A stretch of DNA of 15,286 nt from Paracoccaceae bacterium (GTDB taxonomy: Bacteria > Pseudomonadota > Alphaproteobacteria > Rhodobacterales > Rhodobacteraceae), in assembly GCA_003512825.1 (NCBI GenBank), contig DOOI01000054.1:510-15795 (forward strand). Reading direction: 5' to 3'. Made by a program: the position numbers and the translations under genes. Shown one piece after another: positions 1-8,074 of the stretch. The notes under the pieces are model-generated. The model searched no databases, was not told the origin of the DNA, and was given only the letters and a program-made list of their open reading frames with translations. Positions within the stretch are counted from its first letter, which is position 1; each line of letters starts with the position of its first letter.

Positions 1-130
1 CTTTGACCAATGGGGCGTGGAGTTGGGAAAGGAATTGGCAACCGCGCTCCAGCCCATGGTCGACGGCACGCAAGATACCGCAGGGCAAGACGGGTCTACG
101 GCCGGGCTTATAGCGTTTTTGCGCGCTTAA
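1..130 (+). CDS. pgi: Glucose-6-phosphate isomerase, C-terminal fragment
   Basis: Only the last 42 codons are in the window; the gene begins upstream of base 1. The reading frame opening at base 2 gives a C-terminus starting [10 protein letters not shown], the well-conserved glucose-6-phosphate isomerase tail motif, and ends in GLIAFLRA then TAA at 128-130. The enzyme interconverts glucose 6-phosphate and fructose 6-phosphate in the cytoplasm. The gene converges on tpiA, another glycolysis/gluconeogenesis enzyme, and the stop codons of the two genes overlap in the palindrome TTAA at 127-130, so there is no intergenic space or separate terminator. Family assignment is by motif recognition; the catalytic part is outside the window. 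Confidence 0.9.
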   Translation, partial: FDQWGVELGKELATALQPMVDGTQDTAGQDGSTAGLIAFLRA

Positions 131-879
131 GCTTCGGCTTCCAGAGATTTGATAATAGGCGATAAATCTTCAGCTTTGAGGCTTGCGCCGCCGACAAGAG
201 CCCCATCAACATTGGAAACCGCGAAAATCTCGGTGCAGTTGTCGGGTTTTACGGAGCCGCCGTAGAGGATGCGGACCGCTTGGCCGACGCCGAGGCCGAA
301 CCGGCGCTCCAGACGAACGCGGATGAAGTCATGCACCTCGCCGATCTGGTCAAGGGATGGGATGAGCCCGGTGCCGATGGCCCAGATTGGCTCATAGGCG
401 ATAATGAGGTTGAGACCTGTGGCCCCATCGGGGACAGAGGCGGAGAGCTGGCCGTCGATGATATCGAGGGTATTCAGGCTCTCGCGCTGATCAAGGCTTT
501 CCCCGAGGCAGATTACAGTTGTCAGGCCTGCCTTTTGCGCGACGCGTGCTTTTTTCCGCACGATTTCAGAGCTTTCTTCATGATCTTCACGCCGCTCGGA
601 ATGGCCAAGGATGACCGCGCTTGCGCCTGTGTCGGCAATCATGTCGGCGGAAATATCGCCTGTATGCGCCCCCGAGGCCGCGTGGTGGCAGTCTTGGGCA
701 CCGATGAGGAGCGCATGCCCCGCGGCGCGCAATGCGGCTTCTGCAAGCAGAGGGGCGGGCAGGCAGAGCATCAGATCAACAGCGGGGTTGGGGTGGAGGG
801 CCGTGAGGGTGTCCAGTTCGGCCAGATCCCGGCGCAGGCCGTTCATCTTCCAATTCCCAGCCACCAATTTCCGACGCAT
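127..879 (-). CDS. tpiA: Triose-phosphate isomerase
   Basis: A 250-residue protein, the usual length for this TIM-barrel enzyme, which interconverts dihydroxyacetone phosphate and glyceraldehyde 3-phosphate. Visible hallmarks are the substrate-binding NWKMNG with Asn9 and Lys11, the catalytic His93 in LGHSERR, the catalytic Glu163 in [11 protein letters not shown], and the phosphate-gripping glycines in YGGSVKP (207-208) and VGGASL (230-231). Cys124 lies in the conserved VICLGE. The ATG at 879-877 is preceded by AGAGGAGACGGGG, a good ribosome-binding site, which supports this start. The gene is transcribed divergently from the dioxygenase gene across about 100 bases and converges on pgi with a 4-base overlap of stop codons. 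All catalytic residues are present, so it should be active. Confidence 0.97.
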   Translation of the reverse strand: MRRKLVAGNWKMNGLRRDLAELDTLTALHPNPAVDLMLCLPAPLLAEAALRAAGHALLIGAQDCHHAASGAHTGDISADMIADTGASAVILGHSERREDHEESSEIVRKKARVAQKAGLTTVICLGESLDQRESLNTLDIIDGQLSASVPDGATGLNLIIAYEPIWAIGTGLIPSLDQIGEVHDFIRVRLERRFGLGVGQAVRILYGGSVKPDNCTEIFAVSNVDGALVGGASLKAEDLSPIIKSLEAEA

Positions 880-978
880 CCCCGTCTCCTCTTTCTGTCA
901 ATAGCGCGGCAACTTCGCGCCTTTCCGTCTGGCTATAACGGGGATATGACGCAGGGCAAGCCATTTGGGGAGTTTGAG

Positions 979-1887
979 ATGATCCCGAAGATCAATTTAG
1001 ATGCCTTGGAAGCGGGGGATGCCACGCAGCGGGCGGCGCTTTTGGACGGGTTGACTGGAGTTGGGTTTCTCACTTTGGAAAACACCGGAATTGCCCGAGC
1101 AGAGGTGTTGGAAGTGATCGCAGCCTATCGGGCGTTTTTCCGCCTGCCAGAGCGGCAAAAGCAAGCGGTGGATATGGCGCGAACCGGGTCGAACCGGGGA
1201 TGGGGTGCGCCGGGAACCGAGCAGGTCGATCCCGATGCGAACCCCGATTATAAACAGGTCTTTGACATCGGTTACCCCTTTCCGGATGGTCATCCGCTAC
1301 TGGCGCTCAGCGTCTATGGTGCCAATCAATGGCCTCAGGCGATGACAGAATTTCGTTCAATCGTAGAGGCTTATTACTTTCGAGCCTGTGCCGTGGCCCA
1401 GCGGCTGTTGCGCCAGATCGCAGCAGTGATCGGCGAGGATGCCGCCTATTTTGATGATAAATTTGATCAGCCCATGGCGCTGTTGCGGGCGAATTTTTAC
1501 CCGCCTCGGCCGTCTTGGGCAGGCGAGAAAGACTGGGGCATTGCCACCCATACCGATTATGGCTGTGTGACGCTTTTGGCAACCGACGGCGTCTCGGGGT
1601 TGGAAGTGCGTCAGCGCGGTGGTGGGTGGCTTGCGGTCGAGGTGGCGCCGGGAAGTTTCGTGATCAACTTCGGCGAGATGTTGGAGATGTGGACCGAAGG
1701 CCGGGTGAAAGCGACGCCACATCGGGTGCGGGGAAGCGAAGCGGAACGGATTTCTGTGCCACTGTTTTACAATCCGCGCCACGATGCGAATGTCGCTCCG
1801 CCTGCGTCGGGGCAGGTCATTGAAGCTGGCGCGCATTTGAAAAAACGCTTTGAAGAGACCTATCTTCACTTGAAGAAAGCTATGTAA
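979..1887 (+). CDS. 2-oxoglutarate/Fe(II)-dependent dioxygenase, isopenicillin-N-synthase-like
   Basis: A 302-residue non-haem iron oxygenase of the isopenicillin N synthase/flavonoid oxygenase group. The N-terminal DIOX_N region (about 1-110) carries GVGFLTLENTGI and SNRGWGAPGTE. The jelly-roll core (about 160-265) has the iron triad His191-x-Asp193 in ATHTDYG and His248 in TPHRVRG, plus the 2-oxoglutarate-binding R257-x-S259 in RISVPLFYNP. I chose the ATG at 979 because GGGGAG lies six bases upstream and the protein then opens MIPKINLDAL, typical for the family; an in-frame ATG at 946 is an alternative. The open frame continues back to 280, but that part is antisense to tpiA. The substrate cannot be inferred: the gene ends only 8 bases from the convergent TfoX-N gene and has no pathway neighbours. 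Confidence 0.9.
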   Translation: MIPKINLDALEAGDATQRAALLDGLTGVGFLTLENTGIARAEVLEVIAAYRAFFRLPERQKQAVDMARTGSNRGWGAPGTEQVDPDANPDYKQVFDIGYPFPDGHPLLALSVYGANQWPQAMTEFRSIVEAYYFRACAVAQRLLRQIAAVIGEDAAYFDDKFDQPMALLRANFYPPRPSWAGEKDWGIATHTDYGCVTLLATDGVSGLEVRQRGGGWLAVEVAPGSFVINFGEMLEMWTEGRVKATPHRVRGSEAERISVPLFYNPRHDANVAPPASGQVIEAGAHLKKRFEETYLHLKKAM

Positions 1888-1895
1888 ATACCTGT

Positions 1896-2222
1896 TTAGG
1901 AAAGGTATTTTAGAGAATTTCGGGCGAGTTCTACGGCCTCATCCGGGTCATCCAGCGCCGAGTCTGGCAAGCGCCAATAGGGCATAGCAACGGGCTTGCC
2001 ACCTGCCCGTTGATAGGCCCAGCGGGGCCAACCTTCGGATTGCATCCGGGCTTGCATCGCGCCTGCACCTTTGAGCCAAAGGCTGCCGTCGGAATAAAGC
2101 AGGGCAAAGATGACGCCATCGCAATAAAGGCAAAGGCCACCCATCATTTTGCGCGTTGTGAGCGGGCCAAGTCCGGAGAAGAGGTCGCGCGCGAAGGCGA
2201 TTTCCTCTTCTGAGACGCTCAT
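1896..2222 (-). CDS. TfoX N-terminal domain protein
   Basis: A 108-residue stand-alone TfoX-N domain. Recognisable pieces are TRKMMGGLCLYCDGVIFALL (23-42), which resembles the MFGGxGxY-DGxxFA core of the family, and the C-terminal PYWRLPDSALDDPDEAVELA (81-100). It lacks the TfoX C-terminal domain of the competence regulator Sxy/TfoX, so a competence role should not be assumed. The ATG at 2222-2220 overlaps the stop codon of the upstream sufA gene as ATGA (2219-2222), which implies translational coupling and operon membership with sufA and sufT. The molecular function of single TfoX-N proteins is not known to me; the coupling to Fe-S assembly genes is the only clue here. Confidence 0.82.
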   Translation of the reverse strand: MSVSEEEIAFARDLFSGLGPLTTRKMMGGLCLYCDGVIFALLYSDGSLWLKGAGAMQARMQSEGWPRWAYQRAGGKPVAMPYWRLPDSALDDPDEAVELARNSLKYLS

Positions 2223-2599
2223 TTTTCGACGCGTTCGGCTTCGAGTTCGGAAATGTCTTTAAATTTGATCGATTCACCGCAGCCGCAGGCATCCACGACA
2301 TTAGGATTATTGAACTTGAAGCCGGATTCGAGAAGCGAAGATGTGTAGTCGATCTCGGTCCCAAACAGAAACATCTGGGCCATTGGTGCGATCATCACGC
2401 GGGCGCCATCTTGTTCAATAACCTCGTCCATAGAGTTGATTTCATTGGCAAACTCCATGGTGTATTCCATGCCCGCGCAACCACCCTTTTTCACGCCGAT
2501 GCGAAGCCCGGTGGAGGCGTCTTTCTCCATCAGAGACCGAATCCGCTGGATGGCGGCGGGGGTGATTGTGACGGCTTGCTTGCCGGGGATCGAAAACAT
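2219..2599 (-). CDS. sufA: HesB/IscA/SufA-family Fe-S cluster assembly protein
   Basis: A 126-residue A-type Fe-S carrier. The three conserved ligand cysteines are present: Cys41 in KKGGCAGMEY, and Cys105 and Cys107 in the C-terminal DACGCGES. Proteins of this type accept nascent clusters from a scaffold and pass them to apo-enzymes in the cytoplasm. The first 12 residues precede the usual TITPAAIQRIRSLM start of the fold, a short extension common in this family. The gene follows sufT by 55 bases on the same strand and overlaps the TfoX-N gene by four bases. AGGATAGCGCC precedes the ATG and serves as ribosome-binding site. I use the symbol sufA because of the sufT neighbour; iscA or erpA would be equally defensible from sequence alone. 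Confidence 0.92.
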   Translation of the reverse strand: MFSIPGKQAVTITPAAIQRIRSLMEKDASTGLRIGVKKGGCAGMEYTMEFANEINSMDEVIEQDGARVMIAPMAQMFLFGTEIDYTSSLLESGFKFNNPNVVDACGCGESIKFKDISELEAERVEK

Positions 2600-2654
2600 G
2601 GCGCTATCCTGTCATTGAACCGTAAAGATAGAATAACTGCCCGTACGGGGCAAA

Positions 2655-3017
2655 TCACATAAATCCAAGCTCTAGGCGGGCCTCGTCGGACATCATTTCC
2701 ATGCCCCACTGTGGCTCCCAAGTGATGTCGACATCAACTTGCTTGACCCCCGGCACTGCGCCGACAGCATCGGCCACCCAACCCGGCATTTCACCGGCAA
2801 CGGGGCACCCCGGCGCAGTCAGGCTCATGATGATGCTCACTGCGTTTTCACCATCAATTTCAATGGTATAAACAAGGCCAAGATCATGGATATTCACAGG
2901 AATTTCCGGATCGTAGACTGTGCGGCATGCATCGACCACGGCGTCAAAAAGCGGATGATCGGTGCTGGATGGCTTGATCAGGGGCGTGCCTTCCAAAGGC
3001 TCGGCAGCATGGGTCAT
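2655..3017 (-). CDS. sufT: SufT-like Fe-S assembly protein (MIP18/DUF59 family)
   Basis: About 120 residues of the MIP18 (DUF59) family. The signature DPEIPVNIHDLGLVY lies at about 36-50 and the invariant cysteine at Cys71 in LTAPGCPVAGEMP. The C-terminal DITWEPQWGMEMMSDEA is typical of SufT-type members, which act as auxiliary Fe-S maturation factors. I prefer the ATG at 3017, which has GAGG seven bases upstream, over the in-frame ATG at 3044, which has no ribosome-binding site and adds only MLRKDARPQ. It heads the visible sufT-sufA-TfoX-N run. The core suf genes (sufBCDS) are not here; upstream is an unrelated hydratase gene. An AT-rich stretch and a palindrome (3151-3172) lie in the 227 bases upstream and may carry its control region. 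A short CCCGTACGGG palindrome sits just after the stop (2640-2649). Confidence 0.88.
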   Translation of the reverse strand: MTHAAEPLEGTPLIKPSSTDHPLFDAVVDACRTVYDPEIPVNIHDLGLVYTIEIDGENAVSIIMSLTAPGCPVAGEMPGWVADAVGAVPGVKQVDVDITWEPQWGMEMMSDEARLELGFM

Positions 3018-3150
3018 TTGGGGCCTCGCGTCTTTCCTGAGCATTCATATAGGATTTGATGCGCTCCAAGTCCAGAGAGCCGATTTTAAGGTTTGTCGGT
3101 TAAGAAAGGTTAATCTCAAAATATGTATGATTTGCGTATGGTGCGCGTCT

Positions 3151-3172
3151 GGTTTGCGTCATGACACAAACC
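3151..3172. promoter_or_regulatory. Near-perfect 22-bp palindrome, candidate operator
   Basis: The site consists of the arms GGTTTG and CAAACC flanking a perfect GTCATGAC core, with one mismatched base pair (c/a) on each side between arm and core. Ten of eleven symmetric positions match. It lies between the hydratase stop (3245) and the sufT start (3017), 134 bases upstream of sufT and in an AT-rich stretch. Three TTAA tetramers lie closer to sufT at 3086, 3100 and 3110. Symmetry and position suggest a binding site for a dimeric regulator; I cannot name the regulator. It has no T-tract and is a poor terminator candidate. Confidence 0.45.
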
Positions 3173-3244
3173 CAACCGTTTGGTCGGGAATACTTTGTTA
3201 ACGTTTTCCCGCTACAGTGCGAGTCGTCAGGTCAATCAAGGAGA

Positions 3245-4024
3245 TCAGAAAAGACGCGCGGCTTCGCGGGTAAGGCGGCCTTCATCCATGAAGTGATCGA
3301 TCATGACGGGGGTGGCCAAGGCATAGGCGTCTTCGAGGGAGAGGCCGAGATGGGCGTCAAGGGCGACCTTGCCAGCGGCGATCGGGCCGGGATTGCGGGT
3401 GGCAAGCTTCATCGCAAAAGCGAGGGTGTCGCGATGAAGGTCCATGGGCGCGTAGAGCCGGGTAGCCAGCCCGGAGCGCGTGGCCCAATCTGCGCCCAAT
3501 GCTTCGCCCGAGAGCGCGAGCTCCATCGTGTGATTTCGGGAGATGGCGCGTGAGACACCGACGGCTGGGGTGGTGCAAAAGCCGCCATTATTGACACCGG
3601 GCAGACAGAAGGTGGCCGCGGTGGAGACAAAGCGCAGGTCACAGGAGGCGGCGAGTTGAAGTCCTGCGGCGGTGGCGATGCCATCCACCATTGCGATGGT
3701 GGGTTTAGGAAACCGGGCCAAGGTGAGCATCATCTCGGCGCAGGCCGTGAAGAGTGTGGTGAGGAAAGCCTTGCCGCGATCGGCGTCGAGGCGATGTTGG
3801 GCAATCTCCTTGAGGTCGTGCCCGGCGCAAAAAATATGGCCAGGAGCCGTGATGAGGAGCACGCGGGTTTCTGGGTCATCGGCGGCACGATGCAGCGCGG
3901 CGTGTAGAGCCGCAATCATTGCGCTCGACAGCGGATGTGCGCGCCCGTTGAGCAAGGTCAGGGTGCGGACGCCCTCGGTGAGGTCTTCGGCCATCAGGTC
4001 GGTGCTGGAGCTATGCTGGTTCAC
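3245..4024 (-). CDS. Enoyl-CoA hydratase/isomerase family protein, ECHDC3-like
   Basis: A 259-residue crotonase-fold protein. The CoA-binding oxyanion-hole segments are HIFCAGHDLKE (63-73) and DGIATAAGLQLAASCDL (114-130), and the trimer-forming C-terminal helices follow. At the positions of the two catalytic glutamates of classical enoyl-CoA hydratase it has Gln123 (AAGLQLA) and Gly143 (LPGVNNGGF). This pattern, including the NGGFCTTPAVGV segment, resembles the ECHDC3 subgroup, so ordinary hydration of 2-enoyl-CoA is doubtful. I chose the GTG at 4024, which follows GAGGGAGACCACC; the open frame extends to an ATG at 4075, but that ATG lies inside a tandem repeat and has no ribosome-binding site. 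An internal ATG at 3994 is also possible. No fatty-acid gene neighbours; substrate unknown. Confidence 0.88.
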   Translation of the reverse strand: MNQHSSSTDLMAEDLTEGVRTLTLLNGRAHPLSSAMIAALHAALHRAADDPETRVLLITAPGHIFCAGHDLKEIAQHRLDADRGKAFLTTLFTACAEMMLTLARFPKPTIAMVDGIATAAGLQLAASCDLRFVSTAATFCLPGVNNGGFCTTPAVGVSRAISRNHTMELALSGEALGADWATRSGLATRLYAPMDLHRDTLAFAMKLATRNPGPIAAGKVALDAHLGLSLEDAYALATPVMIDHFMDEGRLTREAARLF

Positions 4025-4043
4025 GGTGGTCTCCCTCGGACAC

Positions 4044-4091
4044 GAACTGTGCGCTGGATGAACTGTGCGCTGCATGAACTCTGCGCTGCGT
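4044..4091. repeat. Three tandem copies of a 16-bp repeat upstream of the hydratase-like gene
   Basis: Direct repeats at 4044-4059 (GAACTGTGCGCTGGAT), 4060-4075 (GAACTGTGCGCTGCAT) and 4076-4091 (GAACTCTGCGCTGCGT). Copies 1 and 2 differ at one base, copies 2 and 3 at two. The array begins 19 bases upstream of the preferred GTG start, in the transcript leader or promoter of that gene. The rest of the 280-base gap between the two divergent genes (4025-4304) shows no convincing gene, promoter or terminator to my eye. Confidence 0.8.
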
Positions 4092-4280
4092 GGGCCGTGT
4101 GATCAAGTGGGGGGCGTGACGTTGAGGGAAAAGAACAAGGCGGATCTGAAGATGTCGGTGCCAGAACATGCCAAGATTGGGCAAGATCGCTTGGGGCGAG
4201 GGACGCGCGCAAACGGGGTGCCTAGACGAGCGGCGATTGGGGGCGAGAGGCAGAGTGATCTGCTGGGGCTTTTCTTTTGA

Positions 4281-5435
<1,155 letters not shown>

Positions 5436-5475
5436 GAGGCCTCGCGCGGAGCGAGTCTGAGTGGTATGCTGGGTT

Positions 5476-6726
5476 ATGCCGAGCCTGTGTCGCGACTGTT
5501 TGACTCAATTTGAGCGGGGGGCGCGATGCCCGGCCTGCGGGCGACCGCGTGTGGTGGCGCATGAGGAACTGTTCACGCTGTCCATCGCGCATATGGATTG
5601 TGATGCGTTTTACGCCAGCGTTGAAAAGCGCGACAATCCTGAATTGCGCGATAAGCCCGTGATCATTGGCGGCGGACGGCGCGGCGTGGTGTCGACGGCG
5701 TGTTACGTGGCGCGCATTCGTGGGGTGCGCTCGGCCATGCCGATGTTTCAGGCGTTGAAACTCTGCCCTGACGCGGTGGTTATCCGCCCTCGGATGGAAG
5801 CCTATGCGGAGGTGAGCCGGGCCATTCGGGCGATGATGCTGGATTTGACCCCGGCAGTGGAGCCGCTGTCCTTGGACGAAGCGTTTTTGGATCTGTCGGG
5901 CACGGCCCGGCTGCATGGCGTGGCCCCGGCGGTGGTCATGGCGCGATTGGTGCGTCGGATGAAGGCGGAATTGGGGGTGACTGGCTCTGTTGGGTTGTCG
6001 CACAATAAGTTTTTGGCAAAGATTGCCAGTGACTTGGACAAACCTCATGGGTTTTCCGTGATTGGGCGTGCAGAGACGGCGGCGTTTCTACGCCCGAAAC
6101 CTGTGCGGATGATTTGGGGCGTCGGCGGCGCAACTCAAGGCGCATTAGAAGCGGTTGGGATCCGCAGTTTCGCAGATTTGTTGCGATGGGAAGAGCGGGA
6201 TCTGGTGGCGCGATTTGGCAGCATGGGGGTGCGGCTTTATCATCTGGCGCGCGGCGAGGACCAGCGGCGCGTCTTGGCTGATGAGCCGATGAAGTCGATT
6301 TCTGCCGAAACAACGTTTGACGCGGATTTATCGGATGCAGAGTTGCTGGATGGGCATTTGTGGCGATTGGCGGAGAAGGTCGCTGACCGCGCAAAGGCCA
6401 AGGCGCTGGCTGGACGGGTGGTGACGCTGAAATTGAAGAGCTCCGAGTTCAAGTTGGTGACCAAGCGCGCGACGCTACAGGCCCCCGGGCAGCTGGCAGA
6501 TGTGATTTATGAGCGGGCGCGGGCGCTGTTTGATGTGGTGCCTTCGGGGGCGTGGCGGCTGATCGGCGTGGGGATTTCGGAGTTGGTGCCCGAGGCGGCC
6601 GCTCGGGATGGTGGTGATTTATTGGATCCGCAATCGGCGGCGCGGGCCAAGGCAGAGCGGGCAACGGATGCGATCCGGGCGCGGTTTGGCGCGGGCACAA
6701 TCATCAAAGGCCGCAGTTTGCGCTAA
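5476..6726 (+). CDS. dinB: DNA polymerase IV (Y-family) with N-terminal CxxC/CxxC extension
   Basis: A 416-residue translesion polymerase. Residues 1-30 form an extra segment with CRDC (Cys5, Cys8) and CPAC (Cys18, Cys21), a probable zinc ribbon absent from E. coli DinB. The polymerase core then starts at SIAHMDCDAFYASVE, with metal ligand Asp41 and steric-gate Tyr46, followed by SLDEAFLDL with Asp134-Glu135. A helix-hairpin-helix region (about 209-240) and the little-finger domain (about 270-370) follow. I see no obvious C-terminal clamp-binding motif. I chose ATG 5476 because the protein then opens MPSLCRDC; an in-frame GTG at 5461 has a GGAG nine bases before it and is a real alternative. 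No GTTC-N7-GTTC SOS box is visible in the 40 bases after tgt; transcription may come from the tgt promoter. Confidence 0.93.
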   Translation: MPSLCRDCLTQFERGARCPACGRPRVVAHEELFTLSIAHMDCDAFYASVEKRDNPELRDKPVIIGGGRRGVVSTACYVARIRGVRSAMPMFQALKLCPDAVVIRPRMEAYAEVSRAIRAMMLDLTPAVEPLSLDEAFLDLSGTARLHGVAPAVVMARLVRRMKAELGVTGSVGLSHNKFLAKIASDLDKPHGFSVIGRAETAAFLRPKPVRMIWGVGGATQGALEAVGIRSFADLLRWEERDLVARFGSMGVRLYHLARGEDQRRVLADEPMKSISAETTFDADLSDAELLDGHLWRLAEKVADRAKAKALAGRVVTLKLKSSEFKLVTKRATLQAPGQLADVIYERARALFDVVPSGAWRLIGVGISELVPEAAARDGGDLLDPQSAARAKAERATDAIRARFGAGTIIKGRSLR

Positions 6727-6809
6727 AAAGCAACGTTTTGGAAAGCTTTCCACCCTAGAATTGCCGCATGACACAGGTGATTTGGGCAATTTTGCAGATC
6801 TTCAGCCGA

Positions 6810-7670
6810 TTATTCGGCCGCATGACGTTTGGGCCGCGCGCCCATGCGGATCATGTCGGCGATCACATCTGTGAGGAGATGGCGGAACGTTTCGAAATGC
6901 GCGTTTGGGCGGATCTCGAGTTCGTTCATATAGAGAGAACGGTCGATTTCGATTTGCACGACATGTTGGCGGCGCGAGGGCCGCCCATAATGTTGTGCCG
7001 TGTAAGCCCCGGCAAAGGGCGCGTTGCGGCTGACAGTGAGGCCCGCACGGGTGAGGGCAGATTCGATGCGCTCCATGACATCCGCACCCGCAGAGGCCCC
7101 AAAGCGATCGCCCAGCACAACATCGGGGCGGCGCAATCCGGCGCGCGCGACGCCGTCTACGGCCTCGTGGGGCATGGAGTGGCAATCGATCAAGATCGCC
7201 TCGCCGCAAGCGGCATGCGCTTCGTCGAGCAGCGATTGCACAGCCCGATGGTATGGATGCCAATGCGCGTCCAAACGGCGCTGCACCTCAAAAGCGGTGA
7301 GTTTCCCGCGATAGATCGCGCGCCCATTCGCGACGACGCGAGGTATAACGCCCAAGCCAGAGGCGATCCGGGGATTTTGTATCGTGGCGCGATGGCCATC
7401 GATCAAGGCGGGATCCCATTCCTCGGCGGCGCGATTGAGATCGACATAGGCCCGCGGCACATCGGCCAGCAGAAGCGGCGCGCCAAGCTTGGGGGCGGCG
7501 GCAAAGAGATCATCGACGAATGCATCTTCGGACGAGCGAATGCTATGGGCGTTCAGCACCGTTGTGCGAAGGAAGTCGCGGCTGTAGTCCCGCCCGGAGT
7601 GGGGCGAGGCAAAGATCACGCTGGAGGCCAGCGTGGTCGGTCGAAGGATGCGGTAAGACGGTTGCGTCAT
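6810..7670 (-). CDS. N-formylglutamate amidohydrolase family protein
   Basis: A 286-residue protein of the N-formylglutamate amidohydrolase (HutG-type) family, zinc-dependent enzymes that release formate from N-formylglutamate. Conserved pieces are FASPHSGRDY (20-29), SSEDAFVDDLF (46-56), ADVPRAYVDLNR (69-80) and the metal-binding IDCHSMPH (161-168). The ATG at 7670 has GGGAA six or seven bases upstream. The open frame runs back to 7769, but that extension overlaps the tRNA promoter on the other strand and is unlikely to be translated. No hut genes accompany it, so histidine degradation is not shown by context; family members also act on other N-acyl amino acids. The gene ends about 80 bases after dinB on the opposite strand; a 12-base palindrome GGAAAGCTTTCC (6740-6751) lies in that gap. 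Confidence 0.9.
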   Translation of the reverse strand: MTQPSYRILRPTTLASSVIFASPHSGRDYSRDFLRTTVLNAHSIRSSEDAFVDDLFAAAPKLGAPLLLADVPRAYVDLNRAAEEWDPALIDGHRATIQNPRIASGLGVIPRVVANGRAIYRGKLTAFEVQRRLDAHWHPYHRAVQSLLDEAHAACGEAILIDCHSMPHEAVDGVARAGLRRPDVVLGDRFGASAGADVMERIESALTRAGLTVSRNAPFAGAYTAQHYGRPSRRQHVVQIEIDRSLYMNELEIRPNAHFETFRHLLTDVIADMIRMGARPKRHAAE

Positions 7671-7722
7671 GCGAATTCCCATGGTGCGATGATAGCGCGA
7701 AAAAAAGGATTTCCAAAAGCCC

Positions 7723-7751
7723 TTGATCCCCCTCACGACTCCTTTTATAGA
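7723..7751 (+). promoter_or_regulatory. Sigma-70-type promoter for tRNA-Val
   Basis: TTGATC (7723-7728) and TATAGA (7746-7751) are separated by 17 bases, close to the housekeeping consensus TTGACA-17-TATAAT and well placed 31 bases before the mature tRNA start. Transcription would begin near 7758. A short hairpin AGCAC-CGCGT-GTGCT (7765-7779) would lie in the tRNA 5' leader. The same promoter may also drive rpmJ. Confidence 0.7.
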
Positions 7752-7782
7752 CCCGCAGAACGAGAGCACCGCGTGTGCTTCG

Positions 7783-7857
<75 letters not shown>

Positions 7858-7932
7858 TTTCACCGGTTAGGCGCGAGAGCGTCTGCCACCCGATTAAGCG
7901 CCGCGTGAGCGGCACGACAGATGGAGAGACCC

Positions 7933-8058
7933 ATGAAGGTCGCAAACTCGCTGCGTTCGCTCAAAGCGCGTCACAAGGATTGCCGTATCGTGCGCCGCAA
8001 AGGCCGCGTCTACGTCATCAACAAGACCCAGCGTCGCTTCAAAGCCCGTCAGGGCTGA
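7933..8058 (+). CDS. rpmJ: 50S ribosomal protein L36, zinc-free type
   Basis: A 41-residue basic protein starting [20 protein letters not shown] and ending [12 protein letters not shown], matching bacterial L36, a small protein of the large ribosomal subunit. The canonical zinc knuckle (three cysteines and a histidine) is missing: only Cys17 and one nearby histidine remain, so this is the C-minus form, as in many alphaproteobacteria. GGAG lies six to seven bases before the ATG. A GC stem-loop with a GTGA tetraloop (GCCGC-GTGA-GCGGC, 7900-7913) lies in the 75-base spacer after tRNA-Val. A strong hairpin follows the stop codon. The tRNA and rpmJ may share a transcript. Confidence 0.95.
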   Translation: MKVANSLRSLKARHKDCRIVRRKGRVYVINKTQRRFKARQG

Positions 8059-8074
8059 GCCCAGTATCACGGTT

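Noticed and set aside
280..978. A 233-codon upstream extension of the dioxygenase frame
   Set aside because: It is antisense to tpiA, has no family similarity, and the MIPKINLDAL start at 979 has its own ribosome-binding site.
3172..3183. CCAA/TTGG stem next to the 22-bp palindrome as terminator of the hydratase-like gene
   Set aside because: Only four base pairs and no real T-tract.
4065..4280. A 71-codon plus-strand frame before tgt
   Set aside because: It starts inside the tandem repeats, lacks a ribosome-binding site, and I recognise nothing in it.
6740..6751. GGAAAGCTTTCC palindrome after dinB as a terminator
   Set aside because: It is perfectly symmetric with no loop, so it cannot form a good hairpin, and no T-tract follows; it may simply be a chance 12-base palindrome.
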